From Escherichia sp. ESNIH1 (GTDB taxonomy: Bacteria; Pseudomonadota; Gammaproteobacteria; Enterobacterales; Enterobacteriaceae), in NCBI GenBank assembly GCA_002918705.1, contig PQKR01000017.1, forward strand, positions 1-35,096: a stretch of DNA of 35,096 nucleotides, read 5' to 3'. Positions 31,641 to 35,096 of this stretch are shown one piece after another. The notes beneath the pieces were generated by a model. The model saw only the letters and a list, made by a program, of their open reading frames with translations. It made no database searches and was not told the DNA's origin. The position numbers and the translations under genes are program-made. Position 1 is the stretch's first letter. Every line of letters begins with the position of its first letter.

Positions 31641-33026
31641 ATGGCCGAGAGTAAACCGGAGCTTCAGCGTGGGCTGGAAGCACGACATATCGAACTTATC
31701 GCCCTGGGCGGTACAATAGGCGTTGGCCTGTTTATGGGGGCAGCAAGCACCCTGAAATGGGCAGGGCCGTCAGTATTACTGGCCTATATAGTGGCCGGGC
31801 TTTTTGTTTTCTTCATCATGCGCTCGATGGGTGAAATGCTCTTCATTGAGCCGGTAGCCGGGTCGTTCGCCGTCTATGCCCACCGCTATATGAGCCCGTT
31901 CTTTGGCTACCTCACGGCCTGGTCATACTGGTTTATGTGGATGGCGGTGGGTATCTCAGAGATCACCGCGATTGGCGTCTACGTCCAGTTCTGGTTCCCG
32001 GAGATGGCGCAGTGGATACCGGCCCTAATTGCCGTGGGGCTGGTGGCATTGGCAAACCTGGCTGCGGTGCGCCTGTACGGTGAGATTGAGTTCTGGTTTG
32101 CGATGATTAAGGTCACTACCATTGTAGTGATGATTGTCGTCGGCCTTGGCGTGATCTTCTTTGGCTTCGGCAACGGCGGGCAGGCGATTGGCTTTGGCAA
32201 CCTGACCGAGCACGGCGGTTTCTTTGCCGGCGGTTGGAAGGGCTTCCTGACCGCGCTCTGTATCGTTGTCGCTTCGTATCAGGGCGTTGAACTGATCGGT
32301 ATCACCGCCGGTGAGGCGAAAAACCCGCAGGTCACGCTGCGTAGCGCCGTAGGCAAGGTGCTGTGGCGTATTCTGATCTTCTACGTAGGGGCGATTTTCG
32401 TTATCGTCACCATCTTCCCGTGGAATGAGATCGGCAGCAACGGCAGCCCGTTTGTGCTGACCTTCGCCAAAATTGGCATTACCGCAGCGGCAGGGATCAT
32501 CAACTTTGTGGTACTCACCGCCGCGCTCTCGGGCTGCAACAGCGGAATGTACAGCTGCGGACGCATGCTCTATGCACTGGCCAAAAACCGCCAGCTGCCT
32601 GCGGCGGTGGCAAAAGTATCGCGCCACGGCGTACCGGTGGTGGGCGTCGCCATCTCGATTGCTATCCTGCTGGTCGGCTCCTGCCTCAACTACATCATTC
32701 CTAACCCGCAGCGGGTATTTGTCTACGTCTACAGCGCCAGCGTGCTGCCGGGGATGGTGCCGTGGTTTGTGATTCTGATTAGCCAGCTGCGCTTCCGCGA
32801 AGCGCACAAGGCTAAAATTGCCAGCCATCCCTTCCGTTCGGTTCTCTTCCCGTGGGCGAACTATTTAACGATGGCGTTTCTGATCTGCGTATTAATCGGC
32901 ATGGGTTTTAATGATGATACCCGTATGTCGCTGTTTGTCGGCATCATCTTTTTGGCTGCGGTATCGCTGGTCTACAAGGTTTTACGCCTCAATCGGCACG
33001 CTGAAACGGTAAAAACGGAGAAATAA
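31641..33026 (+). CDS. yifK: YifK, APC-family amino-acid permease
   Basis: This 461-aa amino acid-polyamine-organocation transporter has about twelve membrane helices by family. The first-helix signature [14 protein letters not shown] spans residues 23-36. The protein is nearly collinear with E. coli YifK, reported as a threonine/serine:proton symporter (ThrP). The start follows AGAGG at 4 nt. It lies 239 nt after wecG and 102 nt before the tRNA operon, as in E. coli, and is known in enterobacteria to be controlled by Lrp and GcvB. Confidence 0.94.
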   Translation: MAESKPELQRGLEARHIELIALGGTIGVGLFMGAASTLKWAGPSVLLAYIVAGLFVFFIMRSMGEMLFIEPVAGSFAVYAHRYMSPFFGYLTAWSYWFMWMAVGISEITAIGVYVQFWFPEMAQWIPALIAVGLVALANLAAVRLYGEIEFWFAMIKVTTIVVMIVVGLGVIFFGFGNGGQAIGFGNLTEHGGFFAGGWKGFLTALCIVVASYQGVELIGITAGEAKNPQVTLRSAVGKVLWRILIFYVGAIFVIVTIFPWNEIGSNGSPFVLTFAKIGITAAAGIINFVVLTAALSGCNSGMYSCGRMLYALAKNRQLPAAVAKVSRHGVPVVGVAISIAILLVGSCLNYIIPNPQRVFVYVYSASVLPGMVPWFVILISQLRFREAHKAKIASHPFRSVLFPWANYLTMAFLICVLIGMGFNDDTRMSLFVGIIFLAAVSLVYKVLRLNRHAETVKTEK

Positions 33027-33078
33027 AAGACAAAACGCGCAAAGCATAACCAAACGCGCATTTTATTTAAAAAGGCAC

Positions 33079-33107
33079 TAGACAGCGGGGGGGGAAGTCC
33101 GTATTAT
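33079..33107 (+). promoter_or_regulatory. Promoter of the argX-hisR-leuT-proM tRNA operon
   Basis: The -35 TAGACA (33079-33084) and -10 TATTAT (33102-33107) are separated by 17 bp. The bases after the -10 (CCACCCCCGC) form a GC-rich discriminator, the hallmark of stable-RNA promoters under stringent control. Transcription would start about 15 nt before tRNA-Arg. Confidence 0.85.
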
Positions 33108-33128
33108 CCACCCCCGCAACGGCGCTAA

Positions 33129-33205
<77 letters not shown>

Positions 33206-33272
33206 TTTTACCCGGTGCTGGAGCTGCGGTGGACTGTGAAATTGAACAGGACCGCGTAAAAGAATTATCAGT

Positions 33273-33349
33273 GGTGGCTATAGCTCAGTTGGTAGAGCCC
33301 TGGATTGTGATTCCAGTTGTCGTGGGTTCGAATCCCATTAGCCACCCCA
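33273..33349 (+). tRNA. hisR: tRNA-His (anticodon GTG)
   Basis: The tRNA-His gene includes the extra 5' G(-1) at 33273 opposite discriminator C. The acceptor is GTGGCTA/TAGCCAC, the anticodon GTG is at 33307-33309 and CCA is encoded. It appears to be the only tRNA-His in the window. Confidence 0.97.
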
Positions 33350-33368
33350 TTATTTAAAGTTGTGAAAT

Positions 33369-33454
33369 GCGAAGGTGGCGGAATTGGTAGACGCGCTAGC
33401 TTCAGGTGTTAGTGTCCTTTGGATGTGGGGGTTCGAGTCCCCCCCCTCGCACCA
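33369..33454 (+). tRNA. leuT: tRNA-Leu (anticodon CAG)
   Basis: This is an 86-nt class II tRNA with a long variable arm (TGTCCTTTGGATG), acceptor GCGAAGG paired to CCCTCGC with a mismatch, anticodon CAG at 33403-33405 and encoded CCA. It is one base shorter than E. coli leuT, the difference lying in the variable arm. Confidence 0.96.
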
Positions 33455-33497
33455 CGACTTAAAATGAATTGAACTAAAAATTCAAAAAGCAGTACAT

Positions 33498-33574
33498 CGG
33501 CGAGTAGCGCAGCTTGGTAGCGCAACTGGTTTGGGACCAGTGGGTCGGAGGTTCGAATCCTCTCTCGCCGACCA
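33498..33574 (+). tRNA. proM: tRNA-Pro (anticodon TGG)
   Basis: This is a 77-nt tRNA with acceptor CGGCGAG/CTCGCCG, anticodon TGG at 33532-33534 and encoded CCA. It is the last gene of the operon. Its 3' end from about 33557 onward, together with the terminator behind it, is repeated twice more downstream. Confidence 0.97.
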
Positions 33575-33581
33575 CATTTAG

Positions 33582-33610
33582 AAACCCCGCTTTATAGCGG
33601 GGTTTTTTTT
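33582..33610 (+). terminator. Intrinsic terminator of the tRNA operon (copy 1 of 3)
   Basis: The stem AACCCCGC/GCGGGGTT with loop TTTATA is followed by eight T. It is the first of three identical terminators at this locus. Confidence 0.93.
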
Positions 33611-33748
33611 CGCCTAAATTTCACAGAGGATGAGAACCTCCGGGGCAGGAGGTTCGACTTGAGCGGAGCGAAAGAACGTTGCTTCAGCAACGGCCCGCAG
33701 GGCGAGCCACAGAGTGGCGAGTTATCCTCTCTCGCCGACCACATTTAG

Positions 33749-33777
33749 AAACCCCGCTTTATAGCGGGGTTTTTTTT
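33749..33777 (+). terminator. Repeat-unit terminator (copy 2 of 3)
   Basis: The sequence is identical to the tRNA operon terminator at 33582, 167 bp further on. It would stop transcripts that read through the first terminator and the first repeat unit. Confidence 0.85.
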
Positions 33778-33914
33778 CGCCTGAATTTCCAGAGGATGAG
33801 AACCTCCGGGGCAGGAGGTTCGACTTGAGCGGAGCGAAAGAACGTTGCTTCAGCAACGGCCCGCAGGGCGAGCCACGGAGTGGCGAGTAATCCTCTCTCG
33901 CCGACCACATTTAG

Positions 33915-33943
33915 AAACCCCGCTTTATAGCGGGGTTTTTTTT
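33915..33943 (+). terminator. Repeat-unit terminator (copy 3 of 3)
   Basis: This is the third identical terminator, in the truncated last unit. It lies 27 bp from the stop codon of the convergent RHS gene. Read on the minus strand it lacks a long T-run, so it is a poor terminator for the RHS gene. Confidence 0.8.
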
Positions 33944-33969
33944 CGCCTGAATTCCTGACAGTTTCTGGC

Positions 33970-35096
33970 TTACCGTGCGTCTGTGGTTGCGGCAGGCCAT
34001 AGCCTTATCATTTCATGGCTTGCTCCTAGCGCATTCTGCAAGACAATGTCTCGCGATACGGGATGCGGTTGATTAGCGATTTCGATAATTAACTCTCCGG
34101 ACATTGTCATTTCATATCTGGACGTTTCCATCTGACCATTGATCTCCAGGCCTATTAATCCTGATCGAGAACGACCTCGCAGAAATTGGGTTGTTATAAA
34201 ATCATAGACTTCTTGCCAGCTGTTTGTTGCGGCTGCACTCGTAACACGCTGAAAAACATGATAACTTTCATGCGGCTGATTCTCCGGCGGCGTGTTTCTG
34301 TCTATTAAGCTTATTTGACCTGACTGATAATCCAGAACATAAATATCGTCATTGCTTCTTGTCACTGCAACGACATGCCCTCCTCCCGGAGAGAAAACGT
34401 TCTGCTGAACGTTAGCTGGACGTCGATACGCTAATCCTACGGCTTCATTGTTGGCTAATTCTCTATTCAAATAATCATAGGTTGCCTGCCAGCGATTTTG
34501 ATGTAGCCCCATGTTCTCATTAAAATTCTGCGTACTTACGTGTACGCTTGCCTGGTTAAATAGTAATTCGATTTCATCCAGTGAGGCAGAGTCCTGTTGC
34601 ATGATCTCCGTATAGTTAACAATATCATTGACATCTGTATTCACTAACGCGGCTATCGTGCAGTAATAACAATTCTGGTTTAACTGATAGGGATTCATAA
34701 ACTGGGCGACGGTTGGGAACATCGCAGCAAAACGCTCCATTAAATTAGAACCAAAAAAACCGGTGAAATTTTCAGGTAATGGTCTTAGATTAAACGAGTT
34801 CATTACTTCGAGCATATGACTGGCCCACTCTTGGTTTGTATAGAGGCCAGTACTATCTTTGAGCGTTAACGGGTTATTCCCGACCATTAGGAACAAATTC
34901 AGCCCGTCCACCTCGCCTGCCGGGTCGGCGCTCACCCAGCGGCACAGCCACGGGGCGTAGTAGCGGTGACCGTAGTAGTACAGCCCGGTGCCGTCCCGCT
35001 CCTTGCCCGAGTAGCGCACGGTCTTGTAACTGGCCTCCACCTCGCTGCGCGCCGCCCACACCGCCGTGCCGCCGAAGGGATAGTACTCTTCCCGGC
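33970..35096 (-). CDS. RHS/TccC-type toxin, C-terminal part (gene continues past the window edge)
   Basis: The frame is open to the right edge of the window (375 codons visible including the stop), so the start lies outside. Residues are numbered here from a GTG codon at 35061. Residues 1-64, preceded by REEYYPFGGTA, are the RHS repeat-associated core of the TccC/Tc-toxin C-subunit type: KTVRYSGKERDGTGLYYYGH, then SADPAGEVDGLNL and NNPL. From about residue 70 a variable toxin domain begins. It has NCYYC (C131, C134), GGHVV (H229) and VLDYQSGQ (D244, Q246), the order and spacing of a papain-fold cysteine peptidase or deamidase. I infer a Tox-PL-like effector, with moderate confidence. About 90 C-terminal residues after that are unassigned. 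The core is GC-rich and the toxin part AT-rich. No immunity gene follows. Confidence 0.8.
   Translation of the reverse strand, partial: REEYYPFGGTAVWAARSEVEASYKTVRYSGKERDGTGLYYYGHRYYAPWLCRWVSADPAGEVDGLNLFLMVGNNPLTLKDSTGLYTNQEWASHMLEVMNSFNLRPLPENFTGFFGSNLMERFAAMFPTVAQFMNPYQLNQNCYYCTIAALVNTDVNDIVNYTEIMQQDSASLDEIELLFNQASVHVSTQNFNENMGLHQNRWQATYDYLNRELANNEAVGLAYRRPANVQQNVFSPGGGHVVAVTRSNDDIYVLDYQSGQISLIDRNTPPENQPHESYHVFQRVTSAAATNSWQEVYDFITTQFLRGRSRSGLIGLEINGQMETSRYEMTMSGELIIEIANQPHPVSRDIVLQNALGASHEMIRLWPAATTDAR

Larger units (their letters stand above)
33557..33955 (+). repeat. tRNA-linked tandem repeat array (2 full units plus a partial third)
   Basis: A unit of 166-167 bp begins with the last 16-18 nt of tRNA-Pro (ATCCTCTCTCGCCGACCA). 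It starts at about 33557, 33724 and 33890. Each unit then has the terminator hairpin. The two full units add three more hairpins: GAACCTCC/GGAGGTTC (33634-33655 in unit 1), CGTTGC/GCAACG (33677-33692) and GCCC/GGGC (33693-33703). Near the end, GGCGAG pairs with CTCGCC of the next tRNA-end copy. Units 1 and 2 differ at only a few bases. The arrangement resembles the tRNA-linked repeats with rtT RNA at E. coli tyrT. No protein-coding gene is evident in this 395-bp gap. Confidence 0.9.

Noticed and set aside
33031-33070. Terminator after yifK
   Set aside because: AAACGCGCA occurs twice as a direct repeat, not as an inverted one. Only a 4-bp stem can form, so I do not call a terminator.
33722-33910. 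62-codon open frame on the minus strand across one repeat unit
   Set aside because: It consists entirely of the tRNA-linked repeat, reads through terminator and tRNA-end sequences, and has no ribosome site. Such frames are often annotated as hypothetical proteins but are best explained by the repeat.
33557-33955. CRISPR array
   Set aside because: The repeats are long (166-167 bp), directly abutting, have no unique spacers, and start with a tRNA 3' end, so they are not CRISPR.

Overview
The window is chromosomal DNA of an enterobacterium (Enterobacteriaceae; the exact genus cannot be fixed from the sequence alone). Gene order is collinear with the E. coli K-12 segment from the end of rrnC to proM. 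Protein lengths match their E. coli counterparts almost one for one. Two ERIC elements and two REP-type hairpins sit between genes, as is typical of Enterobacter/Klebsiella/Cedecea-like genomes.

Layout. (1) 1-420: end of an rRNA operon (5S rRNA, tRNA-Asp, tRNA-Trp, terminator). (2) 506-3331: hdfR (-), maoP (+), yifB (-). (3) 3580-12817: isoleucine/valine biosynthesis. This comprises the ilvL attenuator, ilvX, and an intact ilvG followed by ilvM, ilvE, ilvD and ilvA. After these come the divergent regulator ilvY and its target ilvC, with two clear IlvY operator palindromes between them. An ERIC element is inserted inside the operon between ilvE and ilvD, and the operon terminator lies inside the 3' coding end of ilvY. 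(4) 12998-20294: housekeeping nucleic-acid genes ppiC (-), rep (+), gppA and rhlB (-), trxA (+) and rho (+) with its long leader. (5) 20539-31401: enterobacterial common antigen (ECA) operon wecA-wzzE-wecB-wecC-wecD-wecE-wzxE-wecF-wzyE-wecG. The genes are tightly packed or overlapping. The rffG and rffH genes that lie between wecC and wecD in E. coli are absent. (6) 31641-33026: yifK, an amino-acid permease. (7) 33079-33574: tRNA operon Arg-His-Leu-Pro. (8) 33557-33955: tandem repeats of about 166 bp, each starting with the 3' end of tRNA-Pro and its terminator. (9) 33970 to the right edge: the C-terminal part of an RHS/TccC-type toxin gene on the minus strand. It has a GC-rich conserved core and an AT-richer variable toxin domain that looks like a papain-fold cysteine enzyme.

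How the parts work together. The ilv genes convert threonine and pyruvate to isoleucine and valine, controlled by leader-peptide attenuation and by IlvY. The wec genes build the ECA trisaccharide (GlcNAc-ManNAcA-Fuc4NAc) on undecaprenyl phosphate, then flip and polymerise it. Without rffG/rffH, dTDP-4-keto-6-deoxyglucose for WecE must come from rml genes elsewhere. The ordinary backbone ends at proM. The repeats and the RHS toxin beyond it are the accessory and most unusual part of the window.
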